The translations under genes were made by a program, and so were the position numbers. Below the pieces are notes generated by a model. That model searched no databases. It had not been told where the DNA came from and saw only the letters and a list, made by a program, of their open reading frames with translations. A stretch of DNA of 64,000 nucleotides from Modestobacter sp. VKM Ac-2986 (GTDB lineage: Bacteria > Actinomycetota > Actinomycetes > Mycobacteriales > Geodermatophilaceae): assembly GCF_026967795.1 (NCBI RefSeq), contig NZ_JAPVBH010000004.1:372001-436000 (forward strand). Direction: 5' to 3'. This document shows positions 52,007 through 61,573 of the stretch, piece after piece. Each line of letters begins with the position of its first letter. The first letter of the stretch is position 1.

Positions 52007-53943
52007 CGCTCCTCCTCGCGTCCCCGAGGGGCGGAAGTGGCCACTTCCGCCCCTCGGAGGTGGTCGACCACAGTGGTCAGGACCGTCAGGGCGTCGCAGC
52101 CGGTGTGCAGGTGGCCGTCGACGCCGTCGACCTCGGCGGTGCCGGCCAGCCAGACCTGGGTGGCGCCGGCGGCGCGCAGCTCGGCGGCCAGGTCCGCGGC
52201 CGAGGTCGCGTAGTCGCGGTCGGTGCCGCAGATGCAGGCCACCGTCGTGCCGGTGAGACCGCTCGCGCCGTCGCCGGTCGGGGTCGCCAGGCCGCCGGCG
52301 GCGAACAGGTTGGCGGCGAAGCCCGCGCGGGCGGTGTGCCGGGCGGCCGGACCGATCGTCGCCAGGTACACCGCCGGGCGGGGCTCGAGCGCCTCGACCC
52401 GGTCGCGCAGGTCCTCGAACGCGGCCGCGGCGCGCACCCGGGGCAGCCCCCCGGACGGCGGCACCGCGGCGGGACGGCGCACGGGCAGCACCCCGGCGGG
52501 GTCGGGGAACTCGCTCACCCCGGTGATCGCGTCGGTGCGGTGTGCGACCCGGTCGGCCCGCTGCGCCCAGGCGGCGGCGAGCCGCTCGGCGACCAGGCCA
52601 CTGGACAGCGCGGCGGCCAGCCCGCCGGCGCGCTCGATCTCGGTGAACCACGCCCAGGCCGCCTCGGCCAGCGCGGCGGTGAGCGACTCGACGTACCAGG
52701 AGCCGCCGGCCGGGTCGAGCACGCGGGCCAGCGACCCCTCCTCGACCAGCAGGCTGGAGGTGTTGCGGGCGATCCGCCGGGCGAAGGCGTCGGGCAGGCC
52801 GAGGGCTGCGTCGAAGGGCTGCACGGTGACGACGTCGGCGCCGCCCACGCCGGCGGCGAAGCAGGCCACCGTCGTGCGCAGCATGTTCACCCACGGGTCG
52901 TGCCGGGTGACCATCACGTCGGAGGTCACCGCGTGCTGGCGCTGTGCCCGGGCCGCCGGGGACGCCCCGCTGGCCTCGCCCACCCGGTCCCACAGCCGGC
53001 GCGCGGCGCGCAGCGCGGCGATGGTCGTGAACTGGTCGGCGCCGGCCGACAGCCGGAACTCCAGCTGCCCGAACGCCTCGTCGACGGTGAACCCGCCCTC
53101 GGTCAGTGTCCGCAGGTAGGCCACCCCGGCGGCGGTCGCACAGCCCAGCTCCTCCACCACGGAACCGCCGGCGGCCGCGAACACCGTCCCGTCGGCGACG
53201 ACCGCCCGCAGGCCCGGGTGCGCCTGCGCGCGCCGGGCCAGCGCGGCCAGCGCGCCGAGGTCCTGCGGCTGCCCGGTCGCGGCCTGCACGCCCAGCGGGT
53301 CCAGGCCCAGGCAGCCGCCCGCGGCCAGGTCGGTGCGCCCCTCGACCAGGTCGAGGAACGCCTCGGCCGCGGCGACGCCGCCCTGCACGGTCACCGGCGC
53401 CAGGTCCAGCAGGACGTCGGCGAGGACCTGCCCGAGCGCGTCGACCGGCACCGCGCCCTCGCCCAGCACCAGCCACAGCGAGGAGACGCCGTTCTCCAGG
53501 TCGGCGAGCACCGCCTCCGTGGTGCGGGCGACGTCGGGGTCGGCGTGCCGCTGGCGGACATCCCAGCCGGCGGGGGTGTCGGCGCCGGTGCGACCGGCCC
53601 GCGCGCCGCGGACGAACGGCGGCTGCCCGGGCACCCCGGCCAGCGCGGGCAGGTCGCCGGCGTCCTCGGCGGTGTAGAGCGGGCCCACGGTCACCCCCGT
53701 GGCGACCGGGTGCCGCAGCGCGTCCTCGACCGCGGCCGGGTCGACGTCGCGGCCGGACTTGTGCAGCACCCCGGCCACCAGGTCGCGCCACTGCGCGCGG
53801 GTGGCGGCCGGGAAGTCACCGGCCAGCACGAGCTCCTCGGGCGGCGCCGGCGGGGCCGGCACGTGGGTCGGCTCATCCGCGCTCAGGCTCGCGGGGGCGG
53901 CCACCTCACCGTGGTCGGGGGCCGGCCGGTCGGGGGTGCTCAT
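52003..53943 (-). CDS. mutA: Methylmalonyl-CoA mutase small subunit
   Basis: 646 residues. It has the mutase barrel ([49 protein letters not shown]) but a degenerate C-terminal B12-like domain lacking DxHxxG, as usual for MutA. It pairs with MutB. The extreme C-terminus, [15 protein letters not shown], is encoded by a 34-bp palindrome and looks like a late addition. ATG 53943 has no strong ribosome site; it lies 38 bp after the M20 gene. Confidence 0.95.
   Translation of the reverse strand: MSTPDRPAPDHGEVAAPASLSADEPTHVPAPPAPPEELVLAGDFPAATRAQWRDLVAGVLHKSGRDVDPAAVEDALRHPVATGVTVGPLYTAEDAGDLPALAGVPGQPPFVRGARAGRTGADTPAGWDVRQRHADPDVARTTEAVLADLENGVSSLWLVLGEGAVPVDALGQVLADVLLDLAPVTVQGGVAAAEAFLDLVEGRTDLAAGGCLGLDPLGVQAATGQPQDLGALAALARRAQAHPGLRAVVADGTVFAAAGGSVVEELGCATAAGVAYLRTLTEGGFTVDEAFGQLEFRLSAGADQFTTIAALRAARRLWDRVGEASGASPAARAQRQHAVTSDVMVTRHDPWVNMLRTTVACFAAGVGGADVVTVQPFDAALGLPDAFARRIARNTSSLLVEEGSLARVLDPAGGSWYVESLTAALAEAAWAWFTEIERAGGLAAALSSGLVAERLAAAWAQRADRVAHRTDAITGVSEFPDPAGVLPVRRPAAVPPSGGLPRVRAAAAFEDLRDRVEALEPRPAVYLATIGPAARHTARAGFAANLFAAGGLATPTGDGASGLTGTTVACICGTDRDYATSAADLAAELRAAGATQVWLAGTAEVDGVDGHLHTGCDALTVLTTVVDHLRGAEVATSAPRGREEER
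52024..52057. repeat. 34-bp perfect palindrome inside the 3' end of mutA
   Basis: A perfect 17+17 inverted repeat (left arm starts CCGAGGGGCGGAAGTGG) centred on TGGCCA, with no loop. It lies in coding sequence just before the mutA-mutB overlap and matches the imperfect copy at 49779-49804. REP-like or a protein/phage-defence site are options. Confidence 0.85.
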
Positions 53944-53981
53944 CGGTGGGTGCTGCCTCTCCGGTCGCGAGGGAGCAGACG

Positions 53982-55244
53982 CTACCGGTGGTCGGCGGCG
54001 ACCACGGCGGCGTCGGCGGACAGCGCGTGCAGCGCCGTGCGGGCCATCAGCCGCACCCCGACCCCGATCGCCCGCTCGTCGACGTCGAAGGTGCCGCGGT
54101 GCAGGTCGAGCGGCTGGCCACCGCCGTGGGTGCCCAGCCGGGCCAGCGCGATCGGCATCGCCTCGGCGAACCAGCCGAAGTCCTCCCCGCCCATGCTCTG
54201 CGGCGACAGCGCCACGCCCTCGCTGCCCACCGTCTCCAGGGCCGCGGTGCGCAGCAGCGCGACGCTGCGCGGGTCGTTGACCACCGGCGGCACCCCGCGC
54301 ACGTACTCGATCTGCACGCCCGCGCCGGAGGCCTCGGCGACCTCGGTGACCAGCCGGCGCACGAGCTCTTCGGCCTGGCTCCACACCGAGCGGTCCAGCA
54401 CCCGCAGCGTGCCGCGCAGCTGGCCGGTCTCGGGGATGGTGTTGGCCGCGACGCCGGCGCTCAGCGCGCCCCAGACCAGGGACAGCGCGGAGCGGGGGTC
54501 GACCAGCCGGGACAGCAGCCCCGGCACCTCGGTGACCACCCGGCCCATGGCGTGCACCAGGTCGACGGTCAGCTGCGGGCGCGCGGTGTGCCCGCCAGGA
54601 CCGGTCAGGGTGACCTCGACCCGGTCGCAGGCGGCGGTGATCGCGCCGGTGCGCAGGCCCACCTTCCCGACGTCCAGCGAGGGGTCGCAGTGCAGCGCGA
54701 ACGCCCGGGTCGCCCCGGCCAGCACGCCCTCCTGGAGGACCTGCAGCCCACCGCCGGGCACCTGCTCCTCGGCCGGCTGGAACACGCAGCGCACCGTGCC
54801 GGGCAGCTCGTCGAGCGAGGCCAGCGCCAGGGCGACGCCGAGCAGCACCGTGGTGTGCACGTCGTGGCCGCAGGCGTGGGCGAGCCCGTGCCGGGTGGAG
54901 GCGTACGGGACGTCCTTGAGGTCGGTCAGCGGCAGCGCGTCGATGTCGGCGCGCAGCACCACCACGGGGCCTGCGCCCGGGTCCCCGCCGACGTCGCACA
55001 CCAGCCCGGTGCCGCCCTTGAGCCGGCGCGGCTGCAGCCCGGCCCGGGTCAGCCGGGACTCCAGGAAGCCGGTGGTCTCGTGCTCGGCGAACCCCAGCTC
55101 GGGATGGGCGTGCAGGTGCCGCCGGACGGCGACCAGCTCGGCCTGGTGCGCCCGCGACCAGCCGTCGACCGCCGTGCTCCGCGCGTCCTCGCCCGGGCGG
55201 CCGGTGCCGTCCGCTCCCGCCGTCCGCACGTCGTCCCCGCTCAC
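53982..55244 (-). CDS. M20-family amidohydrolase (AmiA1/AmiB1-like)
   Basis: 420 residues. Metal ligands: HACGHDVHTT (His and Asp), PAEEQVPGG (Glu pair), FALHCDPSLD (His) and SMGGEDFGWF (late Glu/His site). A dimerisation domain interrupts between them (VTLTGPGGHTARP). Such enzymes deacylate N-acyl amino acids or peptides. In M. tuberculosis, M20 genes amiA1/amiB1 lie next to the nucleoside phosphorylase gene, as here. GTG overlaps the stop of the ligase gene (GTGA). Confidence 0.92.
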   Translation of the reverse strand: MSGDDVRTAGADGTGRPGEDARSTAVDGWSRAHQAELVAVRRHLHAHPELGFAEHETTGFLESRLTRAGLQPRRLKGGTGLVCDVGGDPGAGPVVVLRADIDALPLTDLKDVPYASTRHGLAHACGHDVHTTVLLGVALALASLDELPGTVRCVFQPAEEQVPGGGLQVLQEGVLAGATRAFALHCDPSLDVGKVGLRTGAITAACDRVEVTLTGPGGHTARPQLTVDLVHAMGRVVTEVPGLLSRLVDPRSALSLVWGALSAGVAANTIPETGQLRGTLRVLDRSVWSQAEELVRRLVTEVAEASGAGVQIEYVRGVPPVVNDPRSVALLRTAALETVGSEGVALSPQSMGGEDFGWFAEAMPIALARLGTHGGGQPLDLHRGTFDVDERAIGVGVRLMARTALHALSADAAVVAADHR

Positions 55245-56407
55245 TCCGCCGTCGCCTGCGGCGTGCCCTCGACCGGCGCCAGGCCGTCACGCAGCTCGGT
55301 CAGCAGGCTGTCCACCACCGGCTCCAGGGCGCCGCCGTGCGCCGCGGCGACGGCGCGCTGCCGCGCGGCGGACCCACCGGTGGCCACGATGCGCCGCACG
55401 TCGGCCAGCTCGGCCGCGCAGCCCAGCTCGCCGGCGATGGGCAGCAGCTCCTCGACCAGCTCGTCCAGGGCCTCGCGCACCGGCCGCACGGTGCCTGCGT
55501 CGTCGACGACGATCGAGGCGTCCAGACCGAACCGGGAGGCACGCCACTTGTTCTCCCGCGCCACCCACCCGGCCGGCACGGGCAGGGTCTCGCCGCGGTC
55601 GAGCTGGCGGTCGAAGCGCTCGACCAGGCACTGGGCCAGCGCGGCGACCGCACCGATCTCGTCGAGGTTGGTCAGGCCGTCGCAGATGCGCAGCTCGACG
55701 GTGCCGAAGTCCGGGTGCGGGCGGATGTCCCACCACACCTCACGGACGCTCTCCACCGAACCACTGGCGATGAGCGTGGCCATGTACTGCTCGAACTCCG
55801 CCCAACCGGCCAGCTGGTGGGGCAGGCCCGCGGTCGGCATGCCCTCGAACACCAGCGCACGGGAGGACGCCAGCCCGGTGTCGATGCCGCCCCAGTAGGG
55901 CGAGGACGCCGACAGCGCGAGGAAGTGCGGCACGTAGGTGGTGAGGGCGTTGACGATCGGGATCGCCTTCTCCTGCCCGCGGACGCCGACGTGCACGTGC
56001 ACCCCGAAGATCTGCATCCGCCGGACGACCCACTGCATCCGCTCGACCAGCTGCGCGTAGCGCTCCTTGGGCGAGATCTCCTGGCTGTTCCAGTGCGTGA
56101 ACGGGTGGCTGCCGGCGCACATCACGCCCAGGCCACGGCGGTCGGCGGCCTCGACCACCTCGGCCAGCGTGCCGGCCAGGTCGGCCTTGGCCTCGGCGAC
56201 CGTGGTGCAGATGCCGGTGATGATCTCCACCGTCGACTGCAGCAGCTCGTGCTTGGCCTTGGGGTGCTCCTCGAGGCCCTCGGGCGTGAGCTCGGCGAGG
56301 ATCTCGGTCGCGCCCGAGGTCAGCGCGCGCGTCTCCCGGTCGATCAGCTGGAGCTCCCACTCGACCCCCAGGCTGGTGCGCTCGGACGCGTTGAAGGGGA
56401 TCTGCAC
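55241..56407 (-). CDS. Carboxylate-amine ligase (YbdK/GCS2-type glutamate-cysteine ligase)
   Basis: 388 residues. SLGVEWELQLIDRETRAL opens the GCS2 family fold. HPFTHWNSQEISPKERYAQL, FGVHVHVGVRGQEKAI and DIRPHPDFGTVELRICD cover the nucleotide and metal residues. Members ligate glutamate to an amine; the substrate of YbdK-type enzymes is poorly defined. It is the first gene of a minus-strand run that continues to mutA-mutB-meaB. GTG 56407 has TAGACT 6 nt upstream, leaderless. Confidence 0.9.
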   Translation of the reverse strand: MQIPFNASERTSLGVEWELQLIDRETRALTSGATEILAELTPEGLEEHPKAKHELLQSTVEIITGICTTVAEAKADLAGTLAEVVEAADRRGLGVMCAGSHPFTHWNSQEISPKERYAQLVERMQWVVRRMQIFGVHVHVGVRGQEKAIPIVNALTTYVPHFLALSASSPYWGGIDTGLASSRALVFEGMPTAGLPHQLAGWAEFEQYMATLIASGSVESVREVWWDIRPHPDFGTVELRICDGLTNLDEIGAVAALAQCLVERFDRQLDRGETLPVPAGWVARENKWRASRFGLDASIVVDDAGTVRPVREALDELVEELLPIAGELGCAAELADVRRIVATGGSAARQRAVAAAHGGALEPVVDSLLTELRDGLAPVEGTPQATAE

Positions 56408-56413
56408 GCTGGG

Positions 56414-56419
56414 AGTCTA
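56414..56419 (-). promoter_or_regulatory. -10 element (TAGACT) of the ligase-M20-mut operon
   Basis: Minus-strand TANNNT hexamer 6 nt before the GTG at 56407. Confidence 0.5.
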
Positions 56420-56496
56420 GGCAGCGCAAGCGCAGGTCACCGCCCGAGTGACCACCTGCCGGGACGGCACGGCTGGGACGGCGCCGCCCCCTGCGT

Positions 56497-56502
56497 TAGC
56501 GT
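56497..56502 (+). promoter_or_regulatory. -10 element (TAGCGT) of the PNP gene
   Basis: TANNNT hexamer 6 nt before the GTG at 56509. Confidence 0.5.
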
Positions 56503-56508
56503 CGGTCC

Positions 56509-57324
56509 GTGAGCTCGCCGAACCCCTCCCCCGCCGACCCCACCGTCCTGGCCGCCCGCGCCGCCGAGGACCTCACCGCCGCACTCGGCGGCCGGCACGA
56601 CGTCGCCGTGGTGATGGGCTCGGGCTGGGCGCCCGCGGCCGACGCCTTCGGGGGGACGCTGGCCAGCGTGCCGATCGGGGAGCTGCCCGGCTTCTCCGCC
56701 CCCACCGTCAGCGGGCACGGCGGCGAGGTGCGCTCGGTGTCCGTCGGGGACCGGAAGGTACTGCTGTTCCTGGGCCGCACCCACCTCTACGAGGGCCGCG
56801 GCGTGCAGCCGGTCGTGCACGGCATCCGCACCGCGGCCGCCGCCGGGGTGCGCACCGTGCTGCTCACCAACGCCGCCGGCGGGCTCTCACCCGACCACCG
56901 CGTGGGCCAGGCGGTGCTGATCAGCGACCACCTGAACCTGACCGCGACCTCGCCGCTGGTCGGCGCCACGTTCATCGACCTCACCGACCTGTACTCGGCC
57001 CGGCTGCGCGCGCTGGCGCAGGAGATCGACCCGAGCCTGGTCGAGGGCGTCTACGCCGCCCTCCCCGGCCCGCACTTCGAGACCCCGGCCGAGATCCGGA
57101 TGCTGCGCACGATGGGCGCGGACCTGGTCGGCATGTCCACCGCGCTCGAGGCGATCGCGGCCCGCGCCGCCGGCGTCGAGGTCTTCGGCCTGTCGATGGT
57201 CACCAACGCCGCGGCCGGCATCACCGGCGAGGCGCTGGACCACGGCGAGGTCCTCGCCGCGGGCAAGGAGGCCGCCGGCCGGCTCGGTCAGTTCCTGGTC
57301 CAGCTGATCAGCCGGCTGCCGTGA
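56509..57324 (+). CDS. punA: Purine-nucleoside phosphorylase (trimeric type)
   Basis: 271 residues. Phosphate-binding [30 protein letters not shown] and [12 protein letters not shown] are followed by [27 protein letters not shown] and [10 protein letters not shown] (purine-binding Glu and Asn). It phosphorolyses inosine and guanosine. The gene order with phosphomannomutase and upp matches Rv3307-Rv3309c. Its stop overlaps the next GTG (GTGA). Confidence 0.94.
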   Translation: MSSPNPSPADPTVLAARAAEDLTAALGGRHDVAVVMGSGWAPAADAFGGTLASVPIGELPGFSAPTVSGHGGEVRSVSVGDRKVLLFLGRTHLYEGRGVQPVVHGIRTAAAAGVRTVLLTNAAGGLSPDHRVGQAVLISDHLNLTATSPLVGATFIDLTDLYSARLRALAQEIDPSLVEGVYAALPGPHFETPAEIRMLRTMGADLVGMSTALEAIAARAAGVEVFGLSMVTNAAAGITGEALDHGEVLAAGKEAAGRLGQFLVQLISRLP

Positions 57325-58958
57325 CCGGGCCGGACGACGTCCTGGGCCAGGCACGCGCCTGGGCCGCGGACGACGCGCACGCCGGTGACCGGGCCGAGGT
57401 CGAGGCGCTGGTCGCCGCCGGGGACCTTCCCGAGCTGGCCCGCCGGTTCACCGGGCCGCTGACCTTCGGCACCGCGGGGCTGCGCGGACCGCTGCGCGCC
57501 GGGCCCGCGGGCATGAACGCCGCCGTGGTCACCCGCGCCGCCGCCGGACTGGGCGCCTGGCTGACCGCGCAGGGGCACGCCGGCGGCGGGGTCGTCCTGG
57601 GGTACGACGCCCGGCACCGCTCCGACGAGTTCGCGCACGCCTCCGCCGCGGTGCTCGCCGGCGCCGGCTTCGCCGTGCAGGTGCTGCCCCGGCCGCTGCC
57701 GACGCCGGTGCTGTCCTTCGCCGTCCGGCACCTGGGCTGCGTCGCCGGGGTGATGGTGACCGCCAGCCACAACCCGCCCCAGGACAACGGCTACAAGGTC
57801 TACCTCGGCGACGGCGCCCAGCTGGTGCCGCCGGCCGACCGGGAGATCGAGGCCGCGATCGCCGCGGTCGGCCCGGCCCGCGAGGTGCCGCTCTCCGACG
57901 ACTGGCACACCCTGGGCGACGACGTCGAGGCCGACTACGTCGCGGCCGTGGTCGACGCCCTGCAGCCCGGCCGGGTGCCGCTGGCCGACCGGCAGCGGCT
58001 GCGCGTGGCCTACACGGCGATGCACGGCGTCGGCTCGGCGACCACCCGCCGGGTGTTCGACGCCGCCGGCTTCGCCCCGCTGCACGCCGTCCCCCAGCAG
58101 GACCGGCCCGACCCGACCTTCCCGACCGTGGCCTTCCCGAACCCGGAGGAGCCCGGCGCGGTCGACCTGCTGGTCGACCTGGCCGTCCAGGTGGACGCCC
58201 ACGTGGCCATCGCCGAGGACCCCGACGCCGACCGCTGCTCGGTGGTCTGCGACGACCGGCAGCTGACCGGCGACGAGGTCGGCGTGCTGCTGGCCGACTG
58301 GCTGCTGCGCCGCGGGGTGCGCGGCACCTACGCCCGGTCGCTGGTCAGCGGCTCGCTGCTGGGCGAGCTGGCCCGGGCGCACGGCGTGCCGGCCGAGGAG
58401 ACCCCGACCGGCTTCAAGTGGATCATCCGGGCCGGTTCGGCGCAGGCGCCGCTGGTGTTCGGCTACGAGGAGGCGCTGGGCTACGCGGTCACCCCCTCGG
58501 TCGCCCACGACAAGGACGGCGTCTCCGCGGCCCTCGCCGTCGCCCTGCTGGCCGCCGAGCTCGCCGCCGACGGCCGCACGCTCACCGACCGGCTCGACGA
58601 GCTGGCCGTCGAGCACGGGCTGCACGCCACCGGCCAGCTGTCGGTGCGGGTCGAGGACCTCACCCGCATCTCCGACGCGATGGCCCGGCTGCGGGCCGCT
58701 CCCCCGGCGCAGCTGCTCGGCCGGGACGTCGAGGTCACCGACCTCGCGGACGCCCAGCCCCCGGTGGACGCGGTCCGGCTGCGGGGCGAGGGCGTGCGGG
58801 TGATCGTGCGGCCCAGCGGGACCGAGCCCAAGCTCAAGGCCTACCTGGAGACCGTCGTCCCGGTGGTGGACCGGGCCGGCGTGGCCGCGGCACGCGGGCG
58901 CGGCGCCGACGAGCTGGACCGGCTGCGCACGGAGATGTCCACCGCTCTGGGACTCTGA
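57321..58958 (+). CDS. Phosphomannomutase/phosphoglucomutase (PmmB-like)
   Basis: 545 residues, four-domain alpha-D-phosphohexomutase. The active-site Ser motif is [13 protein letters not shown], the Mg loop is AEDPDADR, the sugar-binding loop is GYEEALGY, and the phosphate loop is [10 protein letters not shown]. It moves the phosphate between C1 and C6 (mannose or glucose, possibly pentoses released by the phosphorylase). GTG 57321 overlaps the PNP stop, so the two are coupled. A weak hairpin follows. Confidence 0.93.
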   Translation: MTGPDDVLGQARAWAADDAHAGDRAEVEALVAAGDLPELARRFTGPLTFGTAGLRGPLRAGPAGMNAAVVTRAAAGLGAWLTAQGHAGGGVVLGYDARHRSDEFAHASAAVLAGAGFAVQVLPRPLPTPVLSFAVRHLGCVAGVMVTASHNPPQDNGYKVYLGDGAQLVPPADREIEAAIAAVGPAREVPLSDDWHTLGDDVEADYVAAVVDALQPGRVPLADRQRLRVAYTAMHGVGSATTRRVFDAAGFAPLHAVPQQDRPDPTFPTVAFPNPEEPGAVDLLVDLAVQVDAHVAIAEDPDADRCSVVCDDRQLTGDEVGVLLADWLLRRGVRGTYARSLVSGSLLGELARAHGVPAEETPTGFKWIIRAGSAQAPLVFGYEEALGYAVTPSVAHDKDGVSAALAVALLAAELAADGRTLTDRLDELAVEHGLHATGQLSVRVEDLTRISDAMARLRAAPPAQLLGRDVEVTDLADAQPPVDAVRLRGEGVRVIVRPSGTEPKLKAYLETVVPVVDRAGVAAARGRGADELDRLRTEMSTALGL

Positions 58959-58991
58959 GGGCGCGGGCCGGCCTCTGGCCCGCCCTCTCAG
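58955..58991 (+). terminator. Imperfect hairpin after the phosphomannomutase gene
   Basis: Two 15-nt arms (58955-58969 and 58977-58991) pair with mismatches near their middle around a 7-nt loop. The stop codon is within the first arm. Confidence 0.4.
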
Positions 58992-59025
58992 ACCAGCACG
59001 GCACGGCACCACCGAAGGGTCCCTC

Positions 59026-61074
59026 TTGTCCTTGCTCGACCAGAAGTCCCCGCCGGCGCCGGTCCTCACGCGCCGCCACCGCACGGAGATCGAGGGGCTG
59101 CGCGCGCTCGCCGTGGCCCTCGTCGTCGGGTACCACGTGTTCAGCGGGCGGGTGTCCGGTGGCGTCGACGTCTTCCTCGTCCTCAGCGGCTTCTTCCTCG
59201 TCCTCACCCTGCAGGGCCAGCTCCGCCGCACCGGACGGGTGGGCGTGCTGGCCACGGTCTCCCGGACGCTGACCCGGCTGCTGCCGGTGTCGCTGCTGGT
59301 GCTGGCCACCACGCTCGTGGTGAGCGCACTGGTGGTGCCGCAGTCGCGCTGGCGGGAGATCGCCCTGCACCTGCTCGCCTCGACGACCTTCCGGGAGAAC
59401 CACCGCCTCGTGCAGGAGGCGGTCGACTACAGCGCCAGCAACGCCGCGGCCAGCCCCTTCCAGCACTTCTGGTCGCTGTCGATCCAGCTCCAGGTCATGG
59501 TCGTCAGCCCTGTGGTGGTCGCGGCCGCGGCCGCCCTGCTCCGCGGCAGGACCGGGCGGGTCACAGGCCGGCAGGCCGCCGTCGCCGGGGTGGCCGCGGT
59601 GACCGGCGCCTCGTTCGCCTGGTCGCTGGTGAGCACGGCGGCCGACCAGCAGGTCGCCTACTTCTCCACCCTCCCCCGGCTGTGGGAGCTCGGCGCGGGG
59701 GCGCTGGTCGCGTTGCTGCTGGCCGACGCGCGGCCCGGCCCACGGCTGGCGGCGGCGCTGGGCTGGGGTGGTGTGGTCGCCCTCGTCGCATGCGGGACGC
59801 TGGTCGACGGCGCGCGGCTCTTCCCCGGGTGGCAGGCGGCCTGGCCGGTGGCCTGCGCGGTGGCGGTCCTGCTCGCCGGCGACGGCGGTGGCCGATGGGG
59901 CGTGCACCGGCTGCTGTCCCTGCCCTTGCTGGGCGACCTCGGCCGGATCTCCTTCTCCCTGTACCTGTGGCACTGGCCGGTGCTGGTCCTCTACCTGGTG
60001 CACACCGGCCGCGAGTCCCCCTCGGCCCACGGCGCCGTCGCCGTCATCGCGCTGTCGTGCGTGCTGGCGGCCCTCACCACCCGGCTGGTCGAGCAGCCCT
60101 CGACCCGGGGCCTGCGCCGCCTGCGTCCGGTCGCCGCGCTCGGTGTGGTGCTGGCGTGCACCCTGCCCCTGCTGGGCTCGGGCCTGGGCACGGTCGCCTG
60201 GCTGGACCGCGAGACCGCCCGGGTCGCCGCTGCGGCCGCCGACCCGGCCTACCCCGGCGCCGCCGCGTTGCTCAGCGCCGCCGCCGGCGTGCCCGTGCGG
60301 GACCCCCTGCCGCCACCGTCGGTGGTCCGGGACGACTGGCCGCGCCTGGCCAGCCAGGACTGCACCGTCCAGGAGGACCCGACCGCCCCCGGGGAGACCG
60401 AGCTGTGCGTGCTCGGCGGCGACGACAGCGAGCGGCGCATCGTGGTGGTCGGCGACTCCCACGCCGCGCAGTGGATCCCGCCGCTCGCCGCCCTGGCCGA
60501 GGACCGCTCGTGGCAGGTGGTCTCGATCGTGCGGGGCGGGTGCAACCTGTCCACCGAGTCCGAGTTCATCGAGGAGGGGTGGCCCGGCTACGAGGAGTGC
60601 GTGACCTGGCGGGCCGGGCTCGTCCCCACGATCGTCTCCCTAGCCCCCGACCTCGTCGTCGCCCTGGGCACCCGCACCGGCTACGCCCCCGGCGAGGAGA
60701 CCGTGCCGCCGGGGTTCGTCGCCGCATGGCAGCAGCTGTCGGACGCCGGGCTGCGGGTGGTCGGCATGCGGGACAGCCCGCGCCACCCCGACGACGTGCC
60801 GGACTGCACGGCCGCGGCGGGCACGGACTCGACCGCCTGTGACATCGCGCCGTCCGCGGTCTACACCGAGGGCCTGCTGGAGACCGTCGCGCCGGGCCTG
60901 CCCGCGGGCGTGGACCTGCTGGACACCCGGTCGTTCTTCTGCGCCGACGACACCTGCCCGGTCGTGGTCGGCAACGTCCGGGTGTTCCTCGACCGCCAGC
61001 ACGTGACGGCGACCTACATGCGCTCCACGGCCCCGCTGTTGGCACCGAGGCTGCAGGAGCTCACCGGCTGGTGA
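59026..61074 (+). CDS. Second membrane acyltransferase (OafA-like) with SGNH domain
   Basis: 682 residues. The acyltransferase_3 domain (~15-380) starts HRTEIEGLRALAVALVVGYHV, with GGVDVFLVLSGFF and FSLYLWHWPVLV. The SGNH domain has IVVVGDSHAAQWIPP and the late LDRQHVTATYM, where an Arg-Gln pair replaces the Asp-Gly-Ser of the 4603 copy. Likely O-acetylation of an envelope glycan. TTG start at 59026 with AAGGG upstream. It converges on the DUF805 gene with a 24-bp gap. Confidence 0.88.
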   Translation: MSLLDQKSPPAPVLTRRHRTEIEGLRALAVALVVGYHVFSGRVSGGVDVFLVLSGFFLVLTLQGQLRRTGRVGVLATVSRTLTRLLPVSLLVLATTLVVSALVVPQSRWREIALHLLASTTFRENHRLVQEAVDYSASNAAASPFQHFWSLSIQLQVMVVSPVVVAAAAALLRGRTGRVTGRQAAVAGVAAVTGASFAWSLVSTAADQQVAYFSTLPRLWELGAGALVALLLADARPGPRLAAALGWGGVVALVACGTLVDGARLFPGWQAAWPVACAVAVLLAGDGGGRWGVHRLLSLPLLGDLGRISFSLYLWHWPVLVLYLVHTGRESPSAHGAVAVIALSCVLAALTTRLVEQPSTRGLRRLRPVAALGVVLACTLPLLGSGLGTVAWLDRETARVAAAAADPAYPGAAALLSAAAGVPVRDPLPPPSVVRDDWPRLASQDCTVQEDPTAPGETELCVLGGDDSERRIVVVGDSHAAQWIPPLAALAEDRSWQVVSIVRGGCNLSTESEFIEEGWPGYEECVTWRAGLVPTIVSLAPDLVVALGTRTGYAPGEETVPPGFVAAWQQLSDAGLRVVGMRDSPRHPDDVPDCTAAAGTDSTACDIAPSAVYTEGLLETVAPGLPAGVDLLDTRSFFCADDTCPVVVGNVRVFLDRQHVTATYMRSTAPLLAPRLQELTGW

Positions 61075-61098
61075 CCGCCGGCCCCGGGCGAGGGCGGG

Positions 61099-61521
61099 TC
61101 AGGTCCAGGTCGGCGGCACGTACAGGTGCTCGCTGGCACCGGCCGGCGGCCTCCCCGGCGGCGGACCGTACCGGTTGGGGCCGGCCTCGCCCCGGACGAA
61201 GCCGGTGAGGCCCAGCAGCGCGAGCTGGCCGAACAGCGGGACGAACACGATCAGCATCAGCCAGGCCGGCAGCCCGCGGTCGTGCAGCCGGGTGACCGCA
61301 CCGGAGATCGAGGCCGGCAGCGTCAGCAGCCCGACGACCTGCACGAAGGGCCCGTAGTCCGGCACCCCGGTCTCCACCATCCGCTGCAGGTCGGTGTTGC
61401 CCAGCGCCAGGTCGGCGAACAGGGCCAGCACGCTGAGCGCCGCCACCGGCAGGGCGTACTGCAGCCACCAGGTGCGCCGGTCGATCCGCCCCCGGCGCAC
61501 GTACCACTCCCAGATGCTCAC
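61099..61521 (-). CDS. DUF805 family membrane protein
   Basis: 140 residues. It starts SIWEWYVRRGRIDRRTWW, the family's F/Y-x-G-R-hallmark before the first of four helices, then LTLPASISGAVTRLHDRGLPAW and LFGQLALLGLTGFVRG, with a Pro-rich tail. Function is unknown. The GTG start has an imperfect -10 (GACACT) 6 nt upstream. Confidence 0.85.
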   Translation of the reverse strand: MSIWEWYVRRGRIDRRTWWLQYALPVAALSVLALFADLALGNTDLQRMVETGVPDYGPFVQVVGLLTLPASISGAVTRLHDRGLPAWLMLIVFVPLFGQLALLGLTGFVRGEAGPNRYGPPPGRPPAGASEHLYVPPTWT

Positions 61522-61527
61522 GCGCCC

Positions 61528-61533
61528 AGTGTC
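61528..61533 (-). promoter_or_regulatory. Possible -10 (GACACT) of the DUF805 gene
   Basis: Near-consensus hexamer on the minus strand, 6 nt before the GTG at 61521. Confidence 0.35.
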
Positions 61534-61573
61534 CCCGCGGCCGGGGTCCGGGGCGGGCAGGCGTCCTGGCCGG

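Noticed and set aside
52003-55290. Long minus-strand open frames extending mutA and mutB upstream
   Set aside because: The extra N-terminal parts are out-of-frame shadows of the preceding genes; true starts have ATGA overlap or a ribosome site.
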